Below are positions 8,071 through 15,971 of a stretch of 64,000 nucleotides of DNA, in pieces (position 1 is the first letter of the stretch; each line of letters begins with the position of its first letter). The position numbers and the translations under genes are program-made. The notes under the pieces were generated by a model. The model made no database searches. It was not told the DNA's origin and worked only from the letters and a program-made list of their open reading frames with translations. The DNA lies in assembly GCF_012034935.1 (NCBI RefSeq), contig NZ_JAATEN010000001.1, positions 124,001 through 188,000 of the forward strand, read 5' to 3'. The DNA is from Streptomyces zingiberis. GTDB taxonomy: Bacteria; Actinomycetota; Actinomycetes; Streptomycetales; Streptomycetaceae.

Positions 8071-8910
8071 ATGGCCAAGGAAATTGACCCCAGCGCGTCG
8101 ATGGCGGCCCTGTTCGGCGCGCGGGTGCGGCGGCTCCGTACGGCGGCCGGGCTGACCCAGGCCGAACTCGGCGCGCGGACCCACGTGGTCAGCTCCCGGA
8201 TCACGCAGATCGAGCGAGCCTCCGGCGCGAAACCGACGCCGGCACTGGCCCGGGCCCTCGACGCCGCCCTCGGCGCGGACCACCTGCTGGTGGACCTGTG
8301 GCCGTATGTCTACCGGGAGGCGTTCCCCGACTGGTCGCGGAAGTTCATGGCGTACGCGGAGCGGGCGGTGGCCATCCGGCAGTACGCGGCCCATGTGGTG
8401 CCGGGGCTGTTGCAGACCGAGCGCTACGCGCGGGCGGTGCTCAGTCTGGATCCGCTGCTCGACAGCGAGGAGCAGCTGGAGGAACGGGTCGCGGCGCGCA
8501 TGGGACGGCAGCGCCGGCTGGATCTGCCGGAGCGACCGGATCTGTGGGCGATTCTGGACGAGGCGGTATTGAGACGTCCATCGGCGGCAGCGCCGTGATG
8601 CGGGAGCAGTTGGAACGGCTGATCGAGGCAGCGGAGCAGCGCCACATCACCGTGCAGGTACTGCCGTTCGAGCAGGGCGGGCACGCGGCGATGGGTGGAT
8701 CGCTGACGGTCCTGACCCATCCGGACGGCTCGGAGGTGGCCTACACCGAGGGCGCGGATTACGGCCAACTCATCGAGGAAACGACCGAGGTCGACCGGTA
8801 CAGCGTGATTTACGATCGGCTGCGGGCGGCAGCCCTGCCCCCGCTCATGTCGCTCGGCATGATCCGATCCGTGATGGAGGACCGCCACCGTGGAGCCGAT
8901 GTCCCGTCCC
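8071..8910 (+). pseudogene. XRE family regulator with DUF5753 domain, frameshifted
   Basis: The N-terminal 170 residues hold a Cro/CI helix-turn-helix (VRRLRTAAGLTQAELGAR, SSRITQIERA) and the first half of a DUF5753 domain (VVPGLLQTERYARAVL). The frame then ends early as EAVLRRPSAAAP. The rest, IGGSAVMREQLERLIEAAE through LIEETTEVDRYSVIYDRLRA, is in another frame. One missing base near 8579-8582 restores the family reading EAVLRRPIGGSAVMREQ. The intact relative at 43795-44616 is 273 residues, the length expected here. The original stop is unclear because the second frame overlaps the DUF397 start at 8890. ATG 8071 has GGGAG seven bases upstream. Confidence 0.8.
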
Positions 8911-9110
8911 GATCTGAACGGCGCCGCCTGGCGCAAGAGCAGCTACAGCAATCAGGCGGGCGGCGACTGCGTGGAGGTGGCCGACGGATTCCCCGGCGCC
9001 GCGCCCGTCCGTGACAGCAAGATCCCCCACGGCCCCGCACTCATCTTCACACCCGACTCCTGGGCCGCATTCATAGCCGAGATGAAGGCCGGACCGCACC
9101 GCCTCTGAGC
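8822..9110 (+). repeat. Tandem duplication, copy 1 (330-bp period)
   Basis: About 289 bp here recur at 9152-9440 with few substitutions. The unit covers the last part of the XRE gene and the whole DUF397 gene. A unique 41-base spacer separates the copies. Confidence 0.92.
8890..9108 (+). CDS. DUF397 domain-containing protein (copy 1)
   Basis: 72 residues with the DUF397 hallmark AAWRKSSYSNQAGGDCVEVADG, then VRDSK and a C-terminal WAAFIAEMK. DUF397 proteins are small actinomycete partners encoded after XRE/DUF5753 regulators (BldB- and WhiJ-like systems) and probably modulate them. The start is GTG at 8890, overlapping the end of the frameshifted XRE gene; a downstream ATG at 8899 is an alternative. 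Nearly identical to the copy at 9220, differing in four or so residues. Confidence 0.88.
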   Translation: MEPMSRPDLNGAAWRKSSYSNQAGGDCVEVADGFPGAAPVRDSKIPHGPALIFTPDSWAAFIAEMKAGPHRL

Positions 9111-9151
9111 CGGTCGGCCGGCCGTCTCCTGGACCCGCATTCTCGGTCGCC

Positions 9152-9440
9152 GCGGGCGGCAGCCCTGCCCCCGCTCATGTCGCTCGGCATGATCCGATCC
9201 GTGATGGAGGACCACCACCGTGGAGCCAATGTCCCGTCCCGATCTGAACGACGCCGCCTGGCGCAAGAGCAGCTACAGCAATCAGGCGGGCGGCAACTGC
9301 GTGGAGGTGGCCGACGGATTCCCCGGCGCCGCGCCCGTCCGTGACAGCAAGATCCCCCACGGCCCCGCACTCATCTTCACACCCGACTCCTGGGCCGCAT
9401 TCATAGCCGAGGTAAAGGCCGGACCGCACCGCGCCTGAGC
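9152..9440 (+). repeat. Tandem duplication, copy 2
   Basis: Second copy of the 8822-9110 unit. It includes a truncated tail of the XRE gene (9152-9219) and a complete DUF397 gene. Confidence 0.92.
9220..9438 (+). CDS. DUF397 domain-containing protein (copy 2)
   Basis: 72-residue near-twin of the 8890 protein produced by the 330-bp tandem duplication. Differences include G to D near position 11, D to N in the GGNCVEV motif, M to V in AEVKAG and a changed last residue. The frame is intact and the GTG start is conserved, so both copies could be made. With its XRE partner broken, the pair may be freed from its usual regulator (inference). Confidence 0.88.
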   Translation: MEPMSRPDLNDAAWRKSSYSNQAGGNCVEVADGFPGAAPVRDSKIPHGPALIFTPDSWAAFIAEVKAGPHRA

Positions 9441-9640
9441 TTGACGTTCAACGTCGGTGGGTTGGGTGCTCCTTGATCGACTCGCCGCGCTGGACCGTCA
9501 CGCCGACGTTGTGGTGTCCGGCCCGGTGTTTCTCCTCCGAGCCGGGAGACCGTCCGGGCCCTGGCCGGGACGGTTTCGGTGCGGTCGCCGGGCGGGCGGT
9601 GGTCGCAGAGGGCGTGAGCGCCGCTCAGGGGCCGGCACTG

Positions 9641-11029
9641 TCAGTCCACGATCTCCTTCGCGGCGCGGATTCCCGACAGATAGGCGCCGTGGACGGTCTG
9701 GTAGGACGCGCGATGCGTCGCCTCGCCGGCGAAGTGCACACGCTTGCCGACGCTCGCGGCGAGATGGTCGCGCATGGCTGGCGTGGAGCCGATCTTGTTG
9801 TACGAGTACGAGCCTCGCGCGTACGGATCGGACGCCCAGCGGGTGATCTGGTGGTCGACGGGCGCCGGGATGTCGCTGCCGAAGATCGTCTTGAGCGTTC
9901 CCATGGCGCTGTCCACGATCCGGGCGTCGCTCCAGCCTTCGATCGTGCGGCCGAAGTCGGCGGCGTTGAAACCGAGCAGCACCGGCTTGCCGGTAGGGCG
10001 GGTGATGTTGATCCACTGCTCCCACTGGCCGAACCTCTCCAACTCCGGGATGTACGTCATCCAGTCGGTGTCGGGCCAGAACACTGTGGGGAAGCGCAGA
10101 TAGCACTTGTTGAGCACGCCCATGCCGAGCGTGGCGATGGCGGTGCGCTTGGCCTTGGGCAGGCCGGGGCTGAAGGTGACGCTGCCGCTCTGCAACACGC
10201 CGAGCGGCAGCGTCACCACCACGTGGCCGGCGTCGAAGGTGTCCTTGCCGGTGGTGACGGTCACGCCGCCGGAGTCCCGGTCGATGCGCTTCACCACGTG
10301 CCCGGTGCGGATGGACAACCCTCGTGCGAGCAGATCGGTGATCTGGTGGTAGCCGCCGGGGAACAGCACGTCCTTGCCCTTGATGTCGGCGTCACTGTCG
10401 AAGTACCAGGCAGACATCTGGTTCACGCTGCCCGAGTACTCCTGCTCGTACTCGTTGAGCCCGAACGAGACCAGGGTCTTGTCGGTGCCGGACAGCGAGG
10501 ACCAGTTCAGGGCGCCTTCCACGATTCCGCGTACCGAAGCGTCCTTGTCTGCCTTGTTCTGGTATGCGGCGAGCGCGTCCTCCGTCTTCGTCTGCCAGTC
10601 CCCGAGCGCCTCGGCCTGGGCGTCGTCGACCTCGTTGCCGTCGGGAAGGTAGTCGGTGGAACTCTCCGGATCGGTCACGACCGTCCGCGCCTCGGCCTTC
10701 GCGGCCAGTGCGGCGATCGGGTTGTTGTCGATGCCGTGGATCCAGGAGGCACCGAGGTCGAGCGGCGTGCCGGCCCACTTCTCGCTGGTCCAGATGCGTC
10801 CGCCGATCCGGTTGCGCGCCTCGAGGACCACCACATCCACCCCGCGGCCGGCGAGGTGACGGGCCGCGGCCAGGCCACTGATCCCGGCACCGACGACGAT
10901 CACCTTGTCGCGGCCGGACGAGGAGGACGTGGAGCCCGTACCGGTCCGGCCGACCCGACACGCGGCGGGAGAGGTGAGCGCGACGCCAAGGCTCGCGCTC
11001 TGGAGGAAGCGTCGACGGCGCATGGTCAT
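9641..11029 (-). CDS. Flavin monoamine oxidase family protein, Tat-exported
   Basis: 462-residue FAD-dependent amine oxidase that would oxidise primary, secondary or polyamines to aldehydes or imines, giving hydrogen peroxide. The N-terminus MTMRRRRFLQSASLGVALTS is a twin-arginine signal, and SPAAC places a lipobox Cys at 24, so the mature enzyme may be a lipoprotein on the outer face. The Rossmann motif VVGAGISGLAAARHLA follows at about 45-60, then GGRIWT and LGASWIHG. The C-terminal FAD contact is HFAGEATHRASYQTVHGA. The frame is open upstream, but the start at 11029 (or 11023) gives the Tat signal. Three GATCTGT-like direct repeats lie just upstream at 11043-11061. Confidence 0.9.
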   Translation of the reverse strand: MTMRRRRFLQSASLGVALTSPAACRVGRTGTGSTSSSSGRDKVIVVGAGISGLAAARHLAGRGVDVVVLEARNRIGGRIWTSEKWAGTPLDLGASWIHGIDNNPIAALAAKAEARTVVTDPESSTDYLPDGNEVDDAQAEALGDWQTKTEDALAAYQNKADKDASVRGIVEGALNWSSLSGTDKTLVSFGLNEYEQEYSGSVNQMSAWYFDSDADIKGKDVLFPGGYHQITDLLARGLSIRTGHVVKRIDRDSGGVTVTTGKDTFDAGHVVVTLPLGVLQSGSVTFSPGLPKAKRTAIATLGMGVLNKCYLRFPTVFWPDTDWMTYIPELERFGQWEQWINITRPTGKPVLLGFNAADFGRTIEGWSDARIVDSAMGTLKTIFGSDIPAPVDHQITRWASDPYARGSYSYNKIGSTPAMRDHLAASVGKRVHFAGEATHRASYQTVHGAYLSGIRAAKEIVD

Positions 11030-11042
11030 GAGTGGTCCACCG

Positions 11043-11061
11043 ATCTGTGATCTGTGATCTG
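11043..11061. repeat. Short direct repeat GATCTGT
   Basis: Two GATCTGT units and a partial third lie in tandem 14 bases before the amine oxidase start. Too short to call an operator. Confidence 0.5.
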
Positions 11062-11174
11062 CCTCCACAAGAATCACGGCAAAGGGGTGTGACCCGGATA
11101 CGCGTCGAAGGGGCAATGGGTTGATCTTGAAACCCTGAACGTCTGGCCCGTCACTCGTTCGGCTCAGCGTCGTT

Positions 11175-11570
11175 GGTGGTGATGCTGACCATCGTCCTGG
11201 GGCCCTCGGCAAGAGGGGCTCGACGGGCATCCCGTCACTGAAGCGGCACCGCGCCGACGGGCTCACGCCCTCGGCAAAGCGGCTGGAGCAGGAGATCAAG
11301 GCGAGGATGCCGGAGCCCACGCCGGTCGGGATTCTGTCGAGGACCGCGTACTGGGTGGAGTGGTGGCGCCGCTTCGGCCCGGCATCCGGCAACGAGCCGA
11401 AGCTGGACGACCCGTTCGGCCGCTACGTCATCACGACCTTCGTCAAGAGCACCAACATGGGCCCGTGCGAGGTCGACCGGCTCGTCCTGCTGGTTCTCGC
11501 GGCCGGGGTCATGGTGGCGGCGCCGTACGTGCTGCTGCGGCCCGTCCGGAATCGGGGGCGGGGACGTTGA
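11175..11570 (+). pseudogene. Tn3-family transposase fragment
   Basis: A forward frame reads KRHRADGLTPSAKRLEQEI, then ILSRTAYWVEWWRRFGPASG and DPFGRYVITTFVKSTNMGPCE. This corresponds to the Tn3 transposase region RTAYW..WHRHFGP.SG..PK....RYV.T.FAYG.NMGP. About 90 residues of a roughly 1000-residue enzyme remain. After GPCE the homology stops abruptly and 30 hydrophobic residues of unknown origin (LVLLVLAAGVMVAAPYVLL) run to the stop at 11570. No inverted repeats or resolvase gene are seen, so this is an insertion scar between the amine oxidase and the persulfide regulon. Confidence 0.7.
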
Positions 11571-11621
11571 GGAGCGAGAGCCCTCCGCGCAGAGCTGACG
11601 TGTGGTACCAAGCGGCAGGTG

Positions 11622-11659
11622 CAAGGGCGGGGGCCCGGTCAGCCGGGCCCCCGCCCTTG
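11622..11659. terminator. Terminator, 17-bp perfect stem
   Basis: CAAGGGCGGGGGCCCGG at 11622-11638 pairs perfectly with 11643-11659 around a TCAG loop. It lies 12 bases past the stop of the rhodanese-DUF2892 gene on the minus strand. Confidence 0.9.
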
Positions 11660-11671
11660 TGGCGCTGCAGA

Positions 11672-12247
11672 TCAGCGGCTGCGCAGCTCCGCCAGCGTGC
11701 GGTCGAGGTCGAGGGCACGGGGACGGTTGTACGGGAGCTTCGCGAGGATCGCGGCCATGCCGCAGGTGTGGGTGAGCGCGGAGAAGACCAGTCCACCAGC
11801 GATGCCGGCCGACAGGATCTGGAAGGCCGGGTGGAGGAGAGCACCGAGTACAAGGCCGAGCAGGACGAGGGCACCCGCAGTGAGACGGACCTGGCGCTCC
11901 ATGCCCCACACGGTGCGGGCCGAACCCTGCGGACGGTGGAGTTCATTGCCGCTGTCAGCCCAGGCTCCGGTGCCGCCGGAGAGGGTCGTGGTGGTGATGT
12001 TGTTCTCAGCGAGGATCTTGCAGGCGTTCTCGGAGCGGGCACCGGATGCGCAGACGACCAGTACGTCGTGGCGGTGTGCCGCGTCGCGGATGTCGGGCAG
12101 GGCGCTCTGGATGCGGTCCAGGGGGATGTTCAGGGCTCCGGGCAGGTGACCTGCAGCGTATTCGCCGGGGGTGCGGACGTCGATGACGGTCAGTTCGTGC
12201 AGGCGGGTGCGGGCTTCACCGGTATCAAGGGCGGTGGGCGTGGTCAT
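11672..12247 (-). CDS. Rhodanese-like protein with C-terminal DUF2892 membrane domain
   Basis: 191-residue sulfurtransferase anchored in the membrane. The rhodanese domain is at about residues 10-108 with the active-site loop CASGARS (Cys66). The C-terminal part, from RQVRLTAGALVLLGLVLG, is a DUF2892 segment with two membrane helices. Such fusions move sulfane sulfur at the membrane and are usually encoded with sulfide-responsive regulators. The ATG at 12247 is favoured over 12259 because an AAGGA sequence lies at usable distance. It is divergent from the CstR-like regulator, and the operator at 12299-12312 sits between them. Confidence 0.9.
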   Translation of the reverse strand: MTTPTALDTGEARTRLHELTVIDVRTPGEYAAGHLPGALNIPLDRIQSALPDIRDAAHRHDVLVVCASGARSENACKILAENNITTTTLSGGTGAWADSGNELHRPQGSARTVWGMERQVRLTAGALVLLGLVLGALLHPAFQILSAGIAGGLVFSALTHTCGMAAILAKLPYNRPRALDLDRTLAELRSR

Positions 12248-12298
12248 GACGGGTGTCATCCTTTGCTGTCGGCAGGGCTCCCACACGGGGGGTACATT

Positions 12299-12312
12299 TA
12301 CCCGTGGGGGTA
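12299..12312. promoter_or_regulatory. CstR-type operator between rhodanese and regulator
   Basis: TACCCGTGGGGGTA is a 14-bp imperfect version of the perfect palindrome at 15253-15266. An extra half-site GGGGGTA lies just upstream at 12288-12294. Position between divergent genes implies control of both, including autoregulation. Confidence 0.75.
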
Positions 12313-12320
12313 TGTCATGA

Positions 12321-12617
<297 letters not shown>

Positions 12618-12639
12618 TGAGGCCGGCTGGAGCGCGGCG

Positions 12640-12656
12640 GTGGTGATGCTCACCAC
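12640..12656. terminator. Weak bidirectional hairpin
   Basis: GTGGTGA-TGC-TCACCAC, a 7-bp perfect stem, lies between the convergent regulator and TauE genes. No T-tract follows. Confidence 0.45.
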
Positions 12657-12661
12657 TCGGC

Positions 12662-13405
12662 TCAGATGACGACGTCTATGAGCATCCAGAGCGCCACCGC
12701 CAACAGAACGTAGGCGAAGATGCGCTGGAGGCCCTGCCCGCTGATCTTGGTGGACAGGCGCTTTCCGTCCCAGGCGCCGAGGATCGCCGCTCCGGTGAAA
12801 GGGGCGATCACTTCCCAGCGCACGTCTCCTCCAGCTCCTGTTCTGGCGGTGAGGGCGGCCAGGGTGTTGACGGTGATGACCAGCAGACTGGTGCCCACTG
12901 CCTGCTTCATCCGCAGCCCGAGAACGCTGACCAGGGCGGGGACGGCGAGGAACCCCCCGCCGACGCCGAGGAACCCGGTGACGGCACCGAGCCCGGCTCC
13001 CGTGGCGGCCGCTTTGGCCGGACGTATCCGCTCAGGCGGCGCCGATGCGGTTGGGCGCAGCATGCGCAGGGCAGCCAGGGCGGCGATGGCTGCGAACGCT
13101 GTGGTGAGTACGGCGGAGGGCAAGTGCCCGGCGGCGGCTCCGGCGAGGAAGGCGGGGACGATGCCCGCGAGCGCGAACGGCGCGCCGGCCTTCCATGCGA
13201 CGTTGCCGTCGCGGGCATGGGCGTACAGGGCGGTGGCAGAGGTCGCGGTGACAATGATCAAGCTGGCGGTGGTGGCCGAGGCCGGGGAGAAGCCGAGCAG
13301 GTAGATCAGGGCGGGGACCGCGAGGAGGCTGCCGCCACCGCCCAGGGCGCCGAGGGCCAGACCGATGACGGCCCCTGCGATGAGCGCGAGGGCGAGAGTG
13401 CTCAC
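12662..13405 (-). CDS. Sulfite exporter TauE/SafE family membrane protein
   Basis: 247-residue integral membrane protein with about eight hydrophobic helices arranged as two similar halves. The repeated motifs are GALGGGGSLLAVPALIYLLG and GFLGVGGGFLAVPALVSVLG, typical of TauE/SafE. It probably exports sulfite or related sulfur anions produced by persulfide oxidation. The GTG start at 13405 overlaps the stop of the upstream rhodanese by four bases (GTGA), so translation is coupled. Last gene of the operon that starts with the persulfide dioxygenase. Confidence 0.92.
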   Translation of the reverse strand: MSTLALALIAGAVIGLALGALGGGGSLLAVPALIYLLGFSPASATTASLIIVTATSATALYAHARDGNVAWKAGAPFALAGIVPAFLAGAAAGHLPSAVLTTAFAAIAALAALRMLRPTASAPPERIRPAKAAATGAGLGAVTGFLGVGGGFLAVPALVSVLGLRMKQAVGTSLLVITVNTLAALTARTGAGGDVRWEVIAPFTGAAILGAWDGKRLSTKISGQGLQRIFAYVLLAVALWMLIDVVI

Positions 13406-13767
13406 GCTATCGCGCCGCTGTTCCCGCGCTCGTCGACGACCGGATACCCGGCGGCGGCCCACGCGTTCATGCCGCCCTCCACGTCCACCGCGTCCGCGCC
13501 CCGTTCGGCCAGGAGCTTCGCGGCCTGCTGCGAGCGGTGCCCGCTACGACAGATCACCACCAGCGCCCGACCCTGCGCGGTCGCGGGCAGTGCCCTACCC
13601 GCGACCAGGCCGGTCAGCGGGGCGTGCACGGCGTCGGGGGCATGCCCGGACTTCCACTCGTTTCCCTCTCGCACGTCCAGCAGAACGGCATCGGATTGAT
13701 CACCTTCGGTGATGGCCTGCGCCTCGTCGACGGACACCCGCTTCTGGCTCTTGCGGAAGAGGAACAT
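13402..13767 (-). CDS. Rhodanese-like domain-containing protein
   Basis: 121-residue single-domain cytoplasmic sulfurtransferase. The active-site loop CRSGHRS has Cys73 as persulfide carrier, and the domain ends GGMNAWAAAGYPV. It likely passes sulfane sulfur between thiols and the neighbouring persulfide dioxygenase. It is followed with a 4-base overlap by the TauE exporter, and its start lies about 60 bases after the dioxygenase stop, so all three form one operon. Confidence 0.92.
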   Translation of the reverse strand: MFLFRKSQKRVSVDEAQAITEGDQSDAVLLDVREGNEWKSGHAPDAVHAPLTGLVAGRALPATAQGRALVVICRSGHRSQQAAKLLAERGADAVDVEGGMNAWAAAGYPVVDERGNSGAIA

Positions 13768-13826
13768 CAGATACTCGCCTCATCTTTCGTCGGCGCCCCG
13801 TGCAGGAGCGCCGGCCTGGTGCCGGG

Positions 13827-15191
13827 TCAGCCTGTCAGGACGGTCAGCCCGGCCTTCCCGGCAGCGTCGAAGCCCTCGTCCACAGCCACCACCCGCCGAC
13901 CGGCGGCATCCAACACGGAGGCGGCGATGCCCGCGCGCATTCCGCCCGCGCAGTGCACCCACACCGTCCCGTCCGGTACCTCACCGATGCGGCGGTGCAC
14001 CTGGTGGATCGGGATGTGAACCGAGCCGGCTATCCAGCCTTCGGCGCGCTCGGAATCACGGCGCACGTCCAGCACCACGACCTCGTCCATGTCCTGACCT
14101 GCCAGCTCGGCAAAGGTGGCGCGAGCGAACGAGGCAGGACGCTCCCCTTCGCGCAGCCATTGCGCCGGGCCACCGGTCGCGGCGGAGGCGGGCCGGTCAA
14201 TGCCGACGCGGACCAGCTCCCGTTGGGCCGCCGCCAGCTGCTCGGCGCTCTCGGCGAGCAGGGTGACGGGCTTGCCCCACGGAATCATCCAGGCCAGATA
14301 CGTCGCGAGCTTGCCGTCCAGTTCAAAGTTGAACGAGCCCGCGACATGCCCCTCGGCGAAGGCGATCCGGCTACGCAGGTCCACGACCCACTCCCCGGCC
14401 GCTAGCCGGGTGGCGATCTCCTGCGGATCGGCGACCGCGGGCGGAGTCATGTCGACCGGATCGGGCCCGCCCGCGTTGGCCGGTCCCATGTGCGCGTAAT
14501 AGGCGGGCACGTCCTCCAGGCCGGCGAGCAGGTCGGCGACAAATGTATCCACATCCACCGTCAGGGCCGCGTTCGCCGTCTTCTCCTTGCCGATCGTCGT
14601 GCTGTCGCCGTCGGCCTGCGCGGAGGAACAGAAGCTGCCGAACCCGTGGGTGGGCAGGACGGCCGTCTCGTCGGGCAGCGCTTCAGCCAGGCGGTGCGCC
14701 GAGGCGTACTGGGCGCGCGCCAGCTCCTCGGTCAGACGGGGCTCGACGAGATCGGGACGACCGACCGTACCGATCAGCAGGGACCCACCGGTGAACACGG
14801 CCACCGGCCGGCCCGCCTCCCGCAGCACGTACGCGGTGTGGTGCGGAGTGTGTCCGGGAGTCGCAATCGCCGCCAGGTCCAGGTCGGCGGTGCTGTCGAT
14901 GTCGACCGCGTCCCCGTCGTGCACGGGAGTGCGGGCGAAGGAGACGTGCGCACCGGCGGGCACCAGGTAGACGGCGCCCGTGATTCGGGCCAGCTCCAGT
15001 CCGCCGGTGACGTAGTCGTTGTGAATGTGGGTCTCCACCACGTGCGAGATACGCACCCCGCGCCGGGCGGCCGCTGCCAGCACCTGATCGATGTCCCGGG
15101 GCGGATCGACGGCCACAGCAGCCGCCGGACCGCCTGCGAGATAGCTGCGATTGCCCAGACCCTCCAGCTCGATCACGTCAACGAAAAACAC
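13827..15191 (-). CDS. Persulfide dioxygenase-rhodanese fusion (CstB-like MBL-fold protein)
   Basis: 454 residues. The N-terminal metallo-beta-lactamase domain has H55-x-H57-x-D59 (THIHNDYVTGG), TPGHTPHHTAY and a GTVGRPDL metal-ligand region, as in iron-dependent persulfide dioxygenases (ETHE1 type). A degenerate rhodanese domain lacking the Cys loop follows at about 265-350. The C-terminal rhodanese has active Cys414 in CAGGMRAG. This three-part layout is that of CstB, which oxidises low-molecular-weight persulfides and releases thiosulfate. It starts at GTG 15191 with AGGAG about eight bases upstream. First gene of the operon behind two CstR-type operators. Confidence 0.92.
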   Translation of the reverse strand: MFFVDVIELEGLGNRSYLAGGPAAAVAVDPPRDIDQVLAAAARRGVRISHVVETHIHNDYVTGGLELARITGAVYLVPAGAHVSFARTPVHDGDAVDIDSTADLDLAAIATPGHTPHHTAYVLREAGRPVAVFTGGSLLIGTVGRPDLVEPRLTEELARAQYASAHRLAEALPDETAVLPTHGFGSFCSSAQADGDSTTIGKEKTANAALTVDVDTFVADLLAGLEDVPAYYAHMGPANAGGPDPVDMTPPAVADPQEIATRLAAGEWVVDLRSRIAFAEGHVAGSFNFELDGKLATYLAWMIPWGKPVTLLAESAEQLAAAQRELVRVGIDRPASAATGGPAQWLREGERPASFARATFAELAGQDMDEVVVLDVRRDSERAEGWIAGSVHIPIHQVHRRIGEVPDGTVWVHCAGGMRAGIAASVLDAAGRRVVAVDEGFDAAGKAGLTVLTG

Positions 15192-15216
15192 CGTGATGCT
15201 CCTTCCGCACGGAAAT

Positions 15217-15230
15217 TACCCCCCGGGGTA
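15217..15230. promoter_or_regulatory. CstR-type operator A
   Basis: TACCCCCCGGGGTA differs at one position from the perfect palindrome 36 bp away. It lies 26 bases before the persulfide dioxygenase start. Confidence 0.8.
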
Positions 15231-15252
15231 TGTGTATTCACCGTAACACTCT

Positions 15253-15266
15253 TACCCCCGGGGGTA
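15253..15266. promoter_or_regulatory. CstR-type operator B (perfect palindrome)
   Basis: TACCCCCGGGGGTA is perfectly symmetric. With operator A it occupies the divergent promoter region between the dioxygenase operon and the DUF302 gene. Confidence 0.85.
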
Positions 15267-15352
15267 TATTTCGACTCAGGTGGCAGCAGTCATCCGTACT
15301 GCGGACCGGCCGTTTCTCCGGCCGACCGCTCCCGCAAACGAGGAGGCAGGCA

Positions 15353-15775
15353 ATGGGCTACGACCGCACCGTGAGCGTGAAGGGGTCGTTCGAGCAGGTT
15401 CAGAGCGAGGTCCGTGACGCACTGGCCGAGCAGGGGTTCGGGGTCCTGACGGAGATCGACGTGCAGGCCACGCTGAAGGCGAAGCTCGGGCATGACATGG
15501 AGCCCTACCTGATCCTCGGCGCCTGTAACCCACCCCTCGCACACCAGGCCCTGGAAACCGACCGCTCGATCGGTCTGCTGCTGCCGTGCAACGTCGTCGT
15601 GCGCGCCGACGGCGACCAGGTGGTCGTGCAGGCCGTCGATCCCGGCACCATGGTCACGCTGACCGGACTCGATGCGATGGCGCCCGTGGCCCGGGAAGCC
15701 ACCCTCCGCCTGGACGCCGCCCTCGCCTCCCTGAAGGGGACCGACACGGAGAACCACGCACAGACGGAGCACTGA
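15353..15775 (+). CDS. DUF302 domain-containing protein
   Basis: 140 residues with the DUF302 signatures GVLTEIDVQATLKAKLG, the conserved Cys motif LGACNPPLAHQAL and LLPCNVVVR. DUF302 proteins have no settled function but often sit with sulfur and thiol genes. ATG 15353 has AGGAGG six bases upstream; the frame extends further but without a better start. It is divergent from the persulfide dioxygenase operon across two CstR-type operators, which makes it a member of this regulon (inference). Confidence 0.9.
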   Translation: MGYDRTVSVKGSFEQVQSEVRDALAEQGFGVLTEIDVQATLKAKLGHDMEPYLILGACNPPLAHQALETDRSIGLLLPCNVVVRADGDQVVVQAVDPGTMVTLTGLDAMAPVAREATLRLDAALASLKGTDTENHAQTEH

Positions 15776-15781
15776 TCGGCT

Positions 15782-15808
15782 CCCGGCCCGGGCCGCGCCC
15801 GGGCCGGG
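15782..15808 (+). terminator. Terminator after the DUF302 gene
   Basis: CCCGGCCCGGGC pairs perfectly with its complement at 15797-15808 around a CGC loop, seven bases past the stop. Confidence 0.8.
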
Positions 15809-15971
15809 GCGGCCCGCAGGGTGAGGCGGTGCCGGCCGTGCGACAACGGGGGCCGGCTACGCCGGCCGGGGCCCCGGGCGCCGCGCACCTCGTTCGTGAG
15901 CCGGTGAATCCCCACATCGGGGCCGCCGACGCCACCCCGCGCCCCGCGCCCCGTGCCCAGGCGCAACAGCT

